From contig MU001500.1 in the NCBI GenBank assembly GCA_010093485.1, forward strand, positions 1,529,478 through 1,593,477: a DNA stretch of 64,000 nucleotides, in the 5' to 3' direction. Both the position numbers and the translations under genes were made by a program. Origin of the DNA: Karstenula rhodostoma CBS 690.94 (taxonomy: Eukaryota; Ascomycota; Dothideomycetes; Pleosporales; Didymosphaeriaceae). The notes under the pieces were generated by a model. The model was not told the origin of the DNA and did no database searches. It saw only the letters and a program-made list of their open reading frames with translations. This document shows, in pieces, positions 36,081-46,976 of the stretch (within the stretch, counting starts at the first letter, position 1; every line of letters starts with the position of its first letter).

Positions 36081-37322
36081 GAGCAGCTGTCCAGGGAGGG
36101 TCTTGGGGGCCATGATATCGCTGATGAGCCCGGAGCTCCTGCAGCTTCCGCGGGGGCACCTGAGTAGGTGGTCGCAAGAATTGTGAATATTCCCCTTCGC
36201 CGCACCCGCGGCATCCTCATGATATTGTGAGCTAACCTAAGATATGCTGTCCTTGCAAACCGCTAAAGCAGACATAGGCCCGGATGACTGCAGCATGATA
36301 TGACATGATTATGTCAATCCAATGACGTTACCATGCTTGGAAACACTAATGAAAATGGCGAGTTAAGCCTGAGGGGCATGATGTGGATACTGCGATTTGC
36401 ATACTCGCAGCAAACCTTCCAACAGTTTGAAATTTGCAGATTCGAATGGGCTGTTCAAATAGACAAATCCACAATCAAATCCACCTGCACCCCTAACCTC
36501 CCATCCGCGTAGCCTGCGTGTCACTTCTAATCATAGAACACTCGTCCATCCCACCAGTGTACACATCCTTTCCATACCGTGCACATCACTCCCAACACCA
36601 TTCTAATTCCCCCAGTCGCCAAGGATCATGGTGCGCAGATACGGTTCCACACCCACAAACGATATCTCTTCCCCATCTCCGTCTTCTCCTCACTCAGGCC
36701 TAGGGTTTATGTACTTGCTATTCCTATGCATGTCTTCGCTAACAGCCGTGACGTGATAGAGTATAGCACTTCGGAAATGAACGGTGCGGGTGTAATATTC
36801 TTTATAGAGTATTCACTACATCGCCACAGCTATAAGCGGCATGCGCCATGTCAGTGCTATATTTCACGGAGACCGTTAGCACATATCATGTCTCCTAACA
36901 CGCATTAAAGTGCTGGGAAATAGATATACCACGTCTGCGAGGTGGGCTATGGGTAAGAGAGGTGGGAGGGACGGTGATAGGATAATAGCATGTTTGAGGG
37001 GAGCGAGAGTGGAGGTGCAGGGGTGGGGATGAGGTTGCTAGGCCAATGGCATGTGTGAAGGTAGTAAGCGCGGGATACAGAGGGGTGAGGAAGTCCGAGA
37101 TCGAGGACAGAAATCTGGGAGGTGCAGGGTGAGAAGGGGGAGGGGTCTGAGTTACACGGAGGGTATCCCGAGAGGAGACGACGAAAGAAATACGTCGTAG
37201 CTAAGGTGTACGAAAATGATGATAAAAACATGTCCCCCTTCCCCCGCCCCTAGCTAACAGCTCCAAATTAGGAAAAAGCAAACGAAGGTGTTTGGTACGT
37301 AAAGGCAAGTCTGGAATCCACA
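36081..37322. other. Intergenic region
   Basis: This 1.2-kb stretch lies between two convergent genes. Only short unsupported frames occur, and no repeat or RNA is recognised. Confidence 0.5.
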
Positions 37323-39507
37323 TCAAACAATGCGAACCGTGCGCTTCTCCCATCTCTCATCAGCACCGGCAGCCGTAGGCCTGCAGTTCTCGGTGAAGAA
37401 CTCATCAACGCCCATAGAATCCGAGGACACGTCAGTTTCAGCCCGCCAGATACCGACGCGGCGGAATGTATCGGGTCCAATGCATTCGAGCACCAGACAG
37501 TAAGGTTTTGCCCCGTGAGGGAGCTCTAGACCAGTCTTCTCGTCTTCCAATACGTAGGCTTGGATGTAGACTAATAGGAGTTTTTTGTCTGTCCAATTGT
37601 CAGTGTAATCGAAATACACTTCGTCGATCCCTTTCAGCAGTAACTCGCCTCGTACGCAGCGGGAGACGAGGTATCGGGAGGCGAAGTATCGGGATGATCC
37701 CCAACCCAGTAACCTATCAAACTGGGGGGACACTTCGGTTGGGTAACATGTAATAGAGGCCCAGATGCTCCAACTGGTGACGATCAGGTGAGGTAAGAAA
37801 TCTTTGTAGTCCCACGAGAGCTGCGTAAAGAGGCCCATGTCTATTAGTGTACCGGAAATATGCGTTGCGGATATCACTGAGGTTGACCATTCTACAATGG
37901 CGCGTCCGGAGTACTCATTATATTCTTCTTGAAATATCACATGGGCGTTTCGACCAGCCCATGACCACGTGGGGAAAAACGCGTTGTACTTTGTTGATAG
38001 AGAATGGGAAATACAGAACAGTAGTCCACTGCGGCCCGAGAAATGTTCCAATCTTCCGGGTATATTGGTGTTCGTAAAGCTAGGACTGCCGCGGCTTGCC
38101 CGAGCGCGCGAAGCATCAAATTCGGTAAAAATAGGAATGCCCCAGAAGTGAGTACTGAAGGTCCCGGAAGTACGGCCTCCCCGAGTGATTTCCATTCCCT
38201 CGAATGCAGTGAAGATACCTTCCATTGCATGAAGCCTGTCGCTGTGATGAGACAAAACCTTCCTGCTGTAATCTGAAATTCGATCGTAGATACACAACGC
38301 ATTACGCCCGATACCGTTTAGGGGGAAAGTGCTATATGCACTGTCCGCTGGGAGAAATGCAGCGTTTTCCAAGCAGACCATATCCAGGCACTGGAAGTAG
38401 ACCCCTGATTCCGTGAAGACAAGACGGCGACGGGAAAGTAATCCCTCTTGATACGTCCATCCTCTGGTGTTCCACATAGACCGCCGTATGTTGCTACTCA
38501 CATCTCCTGGCGGGCAGAACACGTAAGGGCCCACGACGATACGGTTGGATTCTAGCGACTGACGTGGCGTATTCTCAACACCGGGAAGGCCGTGGGTGGG
38601 GGATTCGCCTGCTGATGCGATGATAGTAAGATACGCATCCCTGTAAATCTGATCCATATGGCGGATAATACGAGCTTTTTCCCGAGAGTCTTCCTGGTTT
38701 ATACAATATCGATCAATCCACAGGTAGGGGATATTCAATGCGAGAGCCACAGTCATCGAGTCGGCAATTGTTTTTGGTAGCTGTCTAGGGAGCCGCCCCT
38801 GAACAGATGGCTCATACAATGAGTCGCTGCCCCAAAGATAACTCAAGGCGATGCTTCAGAGTGATCAGTGAACACTATCTTGTCTAAGATAACCAAACAT
38901 ACTAGGGATGTCGTGACTGGATCTCGCAGAGCATGCTAGTCCGACAGTCAATAACTGTGATCGTTTCCATCGTCCTCTTTGATGCCTGCCGGCAGCAGCT
39001 ACTGAGGTGATGTCTCTCGCAGTGTCGAAGCCATTCTTCAATACTACTGTAATGCACACAGTCTGACTCGATAACTTCATCCACTGATGAATTTTGTTGC
39101 TTAGGTCGAACGCCCTTCATATAAGTTGTATCTGCAGCAGTCTTTGCGGCAGTCTCTGCGGCAAAAACACTCGAACAATAGGAAAAACTAATTCCCATCC
39201 AGCAAACGTTGTTATTGTTCTCACCTACTGTGCGATTAAATATATAGATGCGCAATTGGTCCTCGGACGACTCTTTCTCGTTGATATTTGCAGAAGTCAC
39301 GGGCAATGGTTTCCGTCGGCCTTCTAGTAGGCGCGCGAATTTTATGCAGAGGTAACAGTCGTCTCGAAGCGAGTTCAGATCGTACCGGAATTCAGGTTCG
39401 AAGGGTTCGTCCAGAGTGTCATATTTGCCGTCTAAAACACCTTCTATGTCATCCACTCGGCATCGTTCGCAAAGCCCTCTTGACTGGTCTCCTTTGTCAG
39501 CGTTCAT
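37323..39507 (-). CDS. HET-domain protein
   Basis: Exons 39507-38903 and 38853-37323 are joined by a 49-base intron (GTATGT...GAAG) and encode 711 residues. The splice joins 'SRHP' to 'YIALSYLWGS', the first block of the heterokaryon-incompatibility (HET) domain. The second block is 'IPYLWIDRYCINQEDSREKARIIRHMDQIYRDAYLT' style, and the third is 'WNTRGWTYQEGLLSRRRLVF'. HET domains act in fungal self/non-self recognition and programmed cell death and resemble TIR-like NADases. The N-terminal 200 residues contain 'LCERCRVDDIEGVL' and 'DCYLCIKFARLL' cysteine pairs typical of the family. No NACHT, WD40 or ankyrin partner is attached. This is one of many such genes in filamentous ascomycetes; its specificity cannot be inferred. 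Confidence 0.88.
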
Positions 39508-40620
39508 CCCTGTTGGGTGTACATATCACAGAAGCAACCCACAATAGTACTTCCGATATCGCTCGTGGCGCTAGGTTCCATGGTTGATGTTTGAGAACGG
39601 AAACGACTCCTACCACTCAGTTCGACAAAACACAGCGGTATTCCGGCACTGTTTCCAACTTCACATGTACGTAGACTCCCAGCTCTTGCCAACGCTGCTC
39701 TTGACTACTACCTGGTATCCGATCACTCAGCCTTGCCGAACCCGTCTCTTTAACAACTGCTGGTCTAACTTAAGACCACTGGCCCAGGAAGAAATAGCTC
39801 ACAAGCCCGCTACACGTATCCGTGAAAGCCTTTACCAACCTGTAATCCGGTCCAAAACAATAGGAAAAGAGCAGCGGATTATATACTAGATGTCTTGCGA
39901 CGATCGAAACGCGCCAGGTAAGCAAGGCTGAGGCGGAGCCACGTTGTGTTACCCCATAGGACAGCTAAGCCTCGACAAGACGGTGAGCACCCTAGAGACC
40001 TTCCTCCTTTGTCGTTGTGCAGAATATAGGTATGCGATAAGACTACCAGTGGAGCTGCTGTATGACCATGCAAGGCCAGGAGAAGAGGAGCCACACTGGG
40101 ATTTTCGCCAGCATCATCATGCAGAACTGAAACACACGAGAAAGACTGCAGTTGAGCTGAGCCAGGATATTGCACCGGTGAGCTGCATGACGATGCAAGG
40201 CCTAGAGAAGAGGAAGCACACGCGAAGATCTTCGCCCGCATTAATCATCGCGCAGAATTGAAACATACGAGAAAGGCGGCAGCTAAGCTGAGCCAAGTCA
40301 TCGCACCGGTGAGCTACCATGACGAGGACTAGCGACGATGGAAGGAAGGCGCATCCAGGCCGCAGGCGGAACCAACAACACAAAGAAGGAAGCAAGCACA
40401 TCCCCGGACCAAAACCACAACTAATAACGAACAACGATGAAATACCTCTATATACACTTCTCAAAGACCATCTGTATACAAGAATAAAAAGCCCATTTTT
40501 TTTATCCCGAACTCCCATCGCCAGATGCCGCGCCGAAGAAACACATGCTAAACGCCATGCTAAATGAAATGCAGACACACCCAAAGTTAATGGTTACGAA
40601 GCCCAGAGCAGGGGCGGAAC
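39508..40620. other. Intergenic region with tandem repeat
   Basis: This 1.1-kb stretch holds the HET gene promoter on its left and a two-and-a-bit copy 130-base tandem repeat (40049-40330). No gene is supported. Confidence 0.55.
40049..40330. repeat. About 130-bp tandem repeat, two copies plus a partial third
   Basis: Unit 1 spans 40049-40177, unit 2 spans 40178-40308 and a partial unit 3 starts at 40309. Shared phrases include GTGAGCTG, ATGCAAGGCC, AGAGAAGAGG, CAGAA(C/T)TGAAACA, ACGAGAAAG and GCTGAGCCA, each ending in CACCG. The copies differ at many positions, so the duplication is old. No coding frame is conserved across units. Confidence 0.75.
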
Positions 40621-42015
40621 CTACTGCGCCCCCGCCCTCGCGCCCTCCCGCGTATGCACCTCTTTCACGCTCTCCATCCCAATACTCGCCTCCTCGTCGC
40701 GCTCATGCGGGCACTCGCACAGCCCCTGCTCAACATCATCATCTTCGATGTCAAGCATGCGCTTCAGCTCCCGACACGCGACTTTATACTGGTCGCGCGC
40801 GCCGGGGCTTTCGCGCAGCGGGTTCGGCGCCTTGTCCCACCCGTGCGGCACGCCGGGCACCTTGTGGTAGTGCACACGCTTGCCGAGGTCGTTCTTGAGG
40901 CGGTCGCGGAACTGCTCGCCCTCGTGCAGCAGCATGTCCCACTCGCAGCAGAAGAGGACGATGTCGTCGGGCAGCGCGGTGAGCATGGCGTCGGGGGCGA
41001 CGCCGGGGCTGAGCCACGGGTGTGAGAGGTCGAGCGCGGGGGGCTGCAGGTAGGAGTCGTCGAAGAGCTCGGTGAAGACGGCGGGGAGGAGTTGGTCCGC
41101 GCGGGAGCAAGTTGCGCGGCGCTGGGCGCGGGTCTGCGTGTAGTCCGTGGGTGGGTAGAAGGAGACAATGCCGCGGATTTTGGCTTCCACTTTGGAACCA
41201 TGGGTTGCGACGGCAACGGCGGAGCCTTCTTTGTAGGAGGACACGAGCGAGAGGGCGGATTGACCTGTATTGCGGAGCATAGTGATCCTGTCCAGGCGAC
41301 TGTTCCCGGTTGGTGTTCTTGAGAGTGCGACGCGGGACCCGGATGAGTTGGCCGGAGGGGGTAGTTTTAGGTGTACTGATTGCGGGGGCGCGAGGATGTT
41401 GATGGCAGGGACGCTTCCTTTACGCGCAGGGTTCTCGATCTTTTCGCCCGACTGCGAGCGATCTAGTAGTTCGCCTTGTAGACACAGCGGGACTGTGAAG
41501 CTCATGTTTCCTCCAGATGAGAACCCGGATATCGCGAAGCGGCTCGGATCGATCAAGAACTCGTCTGCATGCTGGGCCAGGTAAAGTACCGCGTCGGCAC
41601 CGTCTTCGACCGCCGTAGGAAACGGGAACTCAGGCGCACAGCGGTAGTCAACACTGACGACGATAGCGCCGACCTGTTGGACGACCACTCCCGCCCAACG
41701 AGCGTCGTCCAGCGCGCTCCCTAGCACGAATCCTCCTCCGTGGAAATTGATGACACATGGGTATCTCTTAGCGCCCTTCAACTTCTTGACCTTGTTGTAG
41801 TCCTTGGGAACGTAGAAATGTAGTTTAAACTGGCCCTTGAGCGGCGAAACGGTCGCTTCGATATTGCGGTTGAAAGATGGCTTGGGCGGCAGCGGTCTAG
41901 CAAGCTTATGCAGCATCATTCCGATGCCCATGAGAAAGCGCCATATCTGGGCCTGCACATGGAGCAGCCATCGAGGGCGACCGAACCGTTCGGCAGGCGC
42001 ATTGTCCGCGGTCAT
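40621..42015 (-). CDS. HSL-family alpha/beta hydrolase (esterase/lipase)
   Basis: A single exon of 464 codons encodes a hormone-sensitive-lipase type hydrolase. The oxyanion-hole motif is 'NFHGGGFVLGS'. 'DYRCAPEFPFPTAVEDGADA' is the family DYRLAPE block. The nucleophile lies in 'ISGFSSGGNMSF' (GxSxG). The histidine is in 'VPGVPHGWDKAP', with a catalytic aspartate expected before it. Between the nucleophile and the last third there is an extended variable segment of about 100 residues, longer than in compact family members and perhaps a lid. The N-terminus has a hydrophobic stretch ('LLHVQAQIWRFLMGIGMM') that may attach it to a membrane. The substrate is likely a short- to medium-chain ester, but this cannot be fixed from sequence. 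Confidence 0.85.
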   Translation of the reverse strand: MTADNAPAERFGRPRWLLHVQAQIWRFLMGIGMMLHKLARPLPPKPSFNRNIEATVSPLKGQFKLHFYVPKDYNKVKKLKGAKRYPCVINFHGGGFVLGSALDDARWAGVVVQQVGAIVVSVDYRCAPEFPFPTAVEDGADAVLYLAQHADEFLIDPSRFAISGFSSGGNMSFTVPLCLQGELLDRSQSGEKIENPARKGSVPAINILAPPQSVHLKLPPPANSSGSRVALSRTPTGNSRLDRITMLRNTGQSALSLVSSYKEGSAVAVATHGSKVEAKIRGIVSFYPPTDYTQTRAQRRATCSRADQLLPAVFTELFDDSYLQPPALDLSHPWLSPGVAPDAMLTALPDDIVLFCCEWDMLLHEGEQFRDRLKNDLGKRVHYHKVPGVPHGWDKAPNPLRESPGARDQYKVACRELKRMLDIEDDDVEQGLCECPHERDEEASIGMESVKEVHTREGARAGAQ

Positions 42016-42837
42016 AGCGACAGAGGTTGTGTTGTTCGCGAGGTTGGTGGGTTATGAGGCCATAAAAATGATGCGTAGATACGGAGCTGGGCAGGGGGGC
42101 TCAGCTGTGGATACTGATAACGGAGTAACAGACAGCCGAGTGGCGTGTGACTTACGCGTACTGCGACGTCTGCTTAAGTGAGCCGGAGAGCACCAAGTCA
42201 ACCAGGAGCTTGACAGGCGGCCTGTGGTAGTGAAGTTCTGTTGTTTGGATGTCGCAGCACGCGATGGGCAGTGGTCCATGACGTAGCGCTCGCTAGCAAG
42301 CACGATCGACGGTGACCTGCCTCTTGAGGCTCCACCTACCCTGCCTCTCCATCAGCGGCGCCGTCGTGTTCCAGGCTAGAATTTTCCATGGCTGCCGGCT
42401 GCCGCTTTCCAACTGCGGGGATAATGCGCCATTTCATTCATCACTCAAGCACGATAGCAGAGGTGAGCAGGCTGTGATGTTTTGGGGACAATGAATTCAT
42501 CGTCCCGCCACTAATCACGGTAGGATTAAAGTTAGACTATCCCATCCACCGGAGGTACCGTTGTACCGTTCATCGTAATCCTAGCTTACCCAAAGCAAAC
42601 GCAATATCACAAAGCAGACCAGAAAGCCGGTATGGGCCGCTCAAGTCCTCAGAAAGCGCCGAACGCTCGCCTGTTGATGCCAATAACCGTTACAATGCAA
42701 GTAGAACACTACCGATGGTATAGGGCGTGCCGATATAGATACCGTCCGAAACCAAACGCCGATAAACACGCATGCTGAGACGCTCATGGGGAGAATATAC
42801 AAGTCGTCAAAAAGGGAGGTGTCGTAGAGGCTATTGT
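42016..42837. other. Intergenic region
   Basis: These 820 bases hold the promoter of the esterase and the 3' region of the next gene. I see no gene or repeat. Confidence 0.5.
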
Positions 42838-43410
42838 TCATGCCTCGATGAATTCGTAGTCCTCGTCCTCGGGCGCAACGCCCTTCCGAGCGGCCTTTGG
42901 ACCTGGAGACAGAGCATCGTCATCCAGGCGGAGCACCTCATATTCCTCCTTGATGAGTTTGTCCGTCTGGCGAACCTCGTAGCTCTCGATGGCCTTTGCA
43001 AGGGCGATGCCCAAGATCTGGCTGCCATGGCTGGGTCCACGCTCGGCGTCGAAGGAGTAGGTGACACCAGCGTCTGGGACTGGGGCAACGGAAGGGTGCT
43101 CGACGTCCTCATCAGCTGAGGAATCGCCACTAGCGCACGCGATGTCGTTCCTGATGGCGGTGCGGTTCTTGTCGATGCCGGCGGTGCTCTTCAGTGCTCT
43201 GCAGACGTTAGAGTGTATTCCGTAGAGACGTCTGGAATGAACTCACTTTGGCACAGTAGCTACCCGCGCGGGCCGGGGACGGTTCTCCGCAGCCCGACGA
43301 CCAGGTCCATAGGACGCGCCATGCGCCCACTTCACTCGAGAGGTCTTGTCGCGGATGGACTCCTTGGCCTCGCTGCGGAGGTCGCTGGTGAAGATGTGCT
43401 CCGATGCCAT
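42838..43410 (-). CDS. Small conserved-looking fungal protein, function unknown
   Basis: Exons 43410-43247 and 43198-42838 are joined by a 48-base intron (GTGAGT...TGCAG, CTAAC branch) and encode 174 residues. The start 'MASEHIFTSDLRSEAKESIR' has a good Kozak context (ACCATGG). The protein is hydrophilic: a basic, arginine/proline-rich first third ('GPGRRAAENRPRPARV') is followed by 'GIDKNRTAIRNDIA'. A helical stretch 'GSQILGIALAKAIESYEV' then leads to a long charged helix and an acidic C-terminus ending 'DEDYEFIEA'. No signal peptide or membrane segment is seen. Clean codon-phase splicing and codon usage argue that it is real. I do not recognise a named family. Confidence 0.7.
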
Positions 43411-44445
43411 GGTGCTGTTGAGAGCTTGCTGACGGGTAGACGTGGTTGCGGCTATGGGTATCGCGGGTGGTACGCGGAAGTGAAGTGGACAGGAAGGTTG
43501 TATGTAGGGAGCTAGGAAGATTAAAGGGCGTAGGACGGAGTGAGGCAGGCAGCGAGAGTAAGATGGCTGGTATGACGGGAAGGTACTAATAGGAGCCGGC
43601 TAGTAAGAGGAAGTGTGACTCGCTCTCGGGTCTGTCTTGGATATGACTCTGAGGAGTGACTCAGGACGAGTGCTATGGGAACTATGTGCCCAGGTGGCGA
43701 AGCAGTTATGATACGAACACAGAAGCGCTTGTGATGTAGGTAGGGGAGCGAGCAAGGTGGCTGCGGTCGGCTTTATGGAGCGGCGCAGTCCATGTCCACT
43801 TCCTTTGTTGTGCCTGGGGCTGGCAGCTGGCTCGCGATAAGAGCACCTTGGTGAGGGAGCATCCACGTGAGACGCGTTCCGATTCGCCGAGGCCCGGGCG
43901 GCGAGCTGCGAACCTGGTGAGCTGCGACCTGGCGGATGATGACATGGGCGCCGGCGGCATGATGGCATTCATCATCCATCATGCGCCTTGGACAGCCGAA
44001 CGTGGGCGTGTGGTTGGAGGCTGAGCGGGTTTCGCGTGCGACGTGCATCAGCCTCCCCGCAATGGCGAGGTCGACCATGTCGCAATACCGACGGTTCACG
44101 TCGACACGCCCCTCGCTCGCTCCAGATTGCCTCTATTGATAGTGCTTTGGATGATGATACCATCCGCTATTCGGTGGACCCTCTAACGCGCCGTCTCGGG
44201 TCCGGCAACTGACTATCTGCCTACGTATCGGCCCCGGGCCCCCCAACATCGCTCATCGCTCATCGCTCATCGCTCCCCGCGGCTTGTTGACCTGCGCGCC
44301 ATCTTGTTGACTGCCTGCGGGGACCAGGGACCAGTCCCACGGCACATGTCTTATCACAGCCGCTTGTGTTCCATCAATCACTCGCCCTGTTGCAACGGTA
44401 CCATGACATTGTGAAGCAGACGCCCGTTCCGTTTGGCTTGATGCC
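43411..44445. other. Intergenic region with heptanucleotide repeat
   Basis: This 1-kb stretch contains the promoter of the small unknown gene and, at 44247-44275, four copies of the heptamer CATCGCT. No gene is supported. Confidence 0.5.
44247..44275. repeat. (CATCGCT)4 microsatellite
   Basis: Four perfect copies of a seven-base unit lie in intergenic sequence. Confidence 0.75.
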
Positions 44446-45108
44446 TCAGCTATGGTACGCCGCCGCGTCTGCTGCTTCCTCATCCCCGTCCCCATCCACA
44501 TCTCCATCTTCGTCTTCTTCATCGCTGCTCTCCACTTCCTCAGCCTCGCTGGGCAACATGGACGGGAACCATCCGTATCTCCCAAAGTCGACCAAGAACT
44601 CGCCCATGGCGTTTTGCGTCACCTCGACGCCCTCTCTCCGAAGGGCGGCGGCCTGTCGAGCAGCACCGCTAGGCCCCCTTTGTCGTGTCAGCGAACAAAC
44701 AACCGGTTGCTGGAGATAATGAAAGCCTAGACTGACCTTGGACTTATCCCCCCTTTGGCGTTGATCACGCGCTGCCAAGGAACGTTCCCATCGTGCCATT
44801 CGGGGGACTTCTTGCCAGGATCCGTAGATGCAGCTGGCAAGTGTTTAAGACAAACGCCAACTTGTCTACACGACGTCATGCTCAGTACATTCCTCTGCGG
44901 AGCAGCATGTATTACCTTGGACATTGAGCTGATGTCGCCGCCTTGTTAGCGAGGTAGTCATGCTCGAGAACCGAGGCTGCTTACGCTTTCCGACCAGCCT
45001 TGCGATGTGAGCGTATGATGTAACCTTTCCCGGCGGGATCTCTTGAACGGCCTCACACACGGTAGAAAACCACAGATAGGCCTCTTCGGAGCGCTCGCCA
45101 GGCGCCAT
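44446..45108 (-). CDS. Alkyltransferase-like DNA repair protein (ATL)
   Basis: Proposed exons 45108-44972, 44865-44737 and 44677-44446 give 165 residues. The core matches the DNA-binding domain of O6-alkylguanine-DNA alkyltransferases: 'IPPGKVTSYAHIARLVG', 'RQVGVCLKHLP', 'VPWQRVINAKGGISPR' and 'GAARQAAALRREGVEVT'. The active-site PCHR motif is replaced by PWQR, so the protein lacks the acceptor cysteine. In the ATL family it binds alkylated guanine and hands the lesion to nucleotide excision repair. The C-terminus is an unusual acidic tail of about 30 residues ('SSDEEDEDGDVDGDGDEE'). The first intron has a weak donor (GTTCTC), chosen because it alone restores 'KQPRQVGV'. ATL is divergent from BUD13. 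Confidence 0.85.
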
Positions 45109-45618
45109 TGCGGGTTCCTGTTGACACGCTTTGGTGGTAAAGTGCAGAGAGAAAGCACCTTATGCTGACATAGCGCCTTGGCGACGGGGTCGTGATCATG
45201 GTAGGCTCAGGTCTGCCAACATTCCGCTTGATGTGATAAGTAATAGGAAACGTGATACTACCTATGTAGGACAAGATGAGTTATCTGCAAGGAGCATATG
45301 TCTAATTGAAAGCACGTGCATCTTTGTCCCTCTTACTGTATCTTCCCTATGCGGTAGGCTTTCTCGGATTCAATGCTATAGAGTGAGTATGCTGAGACGG
45401 GCTTTCTACAGATGGCATATCGATCTTAGAAGCGTCAGTACAATGTCTGAGGCTACTCTGGTCGTCAACATCCGTGTGAGTTACTAAGATACTGGGTGGG
45501 GCAAAGGAATCACGCTAGCGGTGCGCTCTCACGTGACAGCTGACGAAGATCTGACTTGGCACTTTACGATCATCAAGTCTACTTCTCAACCACAGCTCCA
45601 CAAACAACACTACGCACC
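45109..45618. promoter_or_regulatory. Divergent promoter region between ATL and BUD13
   Basis: These 510 bases separate two divergent start codons. No TATA box is obvious. The right end before the BUD13 ATG is rich in CAAC/CACA, typical of fungal 5' leaders. Confidence 0.45.
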
Positions 45619-46653
45619 ATGTCGCTCGCCGACTACCTCGCAAAGAATTATCTCACAGCAGACTCAGACAAGAAGTCGAAAAAGCGCAAGAGAAAACACA
45701 AAGATGGCGGCCTCAAGATCGACGACGACGATATTTCTGGTTGGAACAAGGGTGCAGACGATGACGACGATGATGCGCCGACGATTGGTATGTTTATCTT
45801 ACCATGCGCCCACATCTTTCAGGTTGCTAACTGCTGTCCAGCCGGTATGACACTCTTGTCGAAGAAGTCCAAGAAAAAGTCGAAACCGGCGGAAGACGCT
45901 GCTTGGAAGACAGTCGGTGTTGCGGCGCCGTCGCATGCTACCCAGCTCGCCGCCGACGAAGCCGTAGCAGACGAAATCATAGCCTCGGCTGCCTCCGATC
46001 GCAGACAGGCCGACGAGAACGAAGATGAAGCACCGGCGGTAGAAGACACAGAAGGCGTATTCATGGAGTCTGGGATTCGCGCTGGTCTGCAGACGGCAAC
46101 GCAACTTGCCGCGATGATGAAAAAGAAGCAAGACGAGGAGAAGAAAAAGAAGGCAGAGGTAGCTAAGGAAAGCGGACCAGGAGAAACCATCTATCGAGAC
46201 GCCAGCGGTCGGATAATCAACGTGGCTATGAAGCGTGCGGAGGCGAGGAAAAAGGCGGAAGAAGAAGAGAAGAAGAAGCTGGAGAAGGAGCGCGCGGCGA
46301 GAGGAGACGTGCAAAATGCGGAGGCCGCGCGGCGGAAACAGCAATTACAAGATGCCAAAGGCCTCACGGTAGCACGGCACGCGGACGACGAGGAGCTCAA
46401 TGACGAGTTGAAGGAGCAAGGAAGGTGGAACGACCCTGCGGCTGGCTTCATACGCAAGAAGAAAGCCGGGCGAAGCATTACGGGCAAGCCGCTCTACCAG
46501 GGAGCATTCAAGCCGAACCGCTATGGCCTACGCCCGGGACATCGGTGGGATGGCGTCGACCGAGGAAATGGATTCGAAAGCGAGTGGTTTAGTTCTAGGA
46601 ACAAAAAGGCAAACATCGAGAAGCTCCAATACCAATGGCAGACGGATGAGTAA
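45619..46653 (+). CDS. BUD13: Pre-mRNA-splicing factor BUD13/CWC26
   Basis: Exons 45619-45787 and 45842-46653 give 326 residues. The N-terminus 'MSLADYLAKNYL' and the C-terminus 'PNRYGLRPGHRWDGVDRGNGFE' are signature blocks of Bud13/Cwc26. Between them are lysine-rich stretches and a long charged coiled coil (E/K/R, about 46110-46330). 'GETIYRDASGRIINV' marks the conserved start of the C-terminal domain. Bud13 belongs to the RES (retention and splicing) complex with Pml1 and Snu17/Ist3, which binds the activated spliceosome and helps nuclear retention of unspliced RNA. The intron (45788-45841, 54 bases, GTATGT...CCAG with TAAC branch) is a multiple of three without stop codons, so unspliced RNA stays in frame. 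Confidence 0.92.
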   Translation: MSLADYLAKNYLTADSDKKSKKRKRKHKDGGLKIDDDDISGWNKGADDDDDDAPTIGMFILPCAHIFQVANCCPAGMTLLSKKSKKKSKPAEDAAWKTVGVAAPSHATQLAADEAVADEIIASAASDRRQADENEDEAPAVEDTEGVFMESGIRAGLQTATQLAAMMKKKQDEEKKKKAEVAKESGPGETIYRDASGRIINVAMKRAEARKKAEEEEKKKLEKERAARGDVQNAEAARRKQQLQDAKGLTVARHADDEELNDELKEQGRWNDPAAGFIRKKKAGRSITGKPLYQGAFKPNRYGLRPGHRWDGVDRGNGFESEWFSSRNKKANIEKLQYQWQTDE

Positions 46654-46976
46654 AAGCAGCAATTGGATGTTTGGTCATTCGGGTTTCATACTGCATAGCG
46701 CGGCGTTACTGGGACTCCTCGAGACTCGCTTATGAGGGTGTAGATGGGTACGTACGATCAACGAAAGAGAATCTCATCGTTCGCTTGTGTGTTCTTCTGT
46801 ACAGGACATGGCACCCGCGAAATGGTTTCTGCCGTAGCCGAAGGCGTGTCAGTCCAAAGTCAAGGAATTGATTCATTCACACAGCCACCCCACGCAATAA
46901 TGCAGGAACCCTGCAGAGTCAACCTATGGATCTACTATGCGAGTAGCGAGCGACAAATCCCCAAGCAACCCAAGGA
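46654..46976. other. Intergenic region
   Basis: These 320 bases hold the BUD13 3' region. Nothing else is seen. Confidence 0.5.

Noticed and set aside
40117..40584. Minus-strand open frame of 155 codons over the tandem repeat
   Set aside because: The frame is not preserved between repeat units and has no protein-like pattern.
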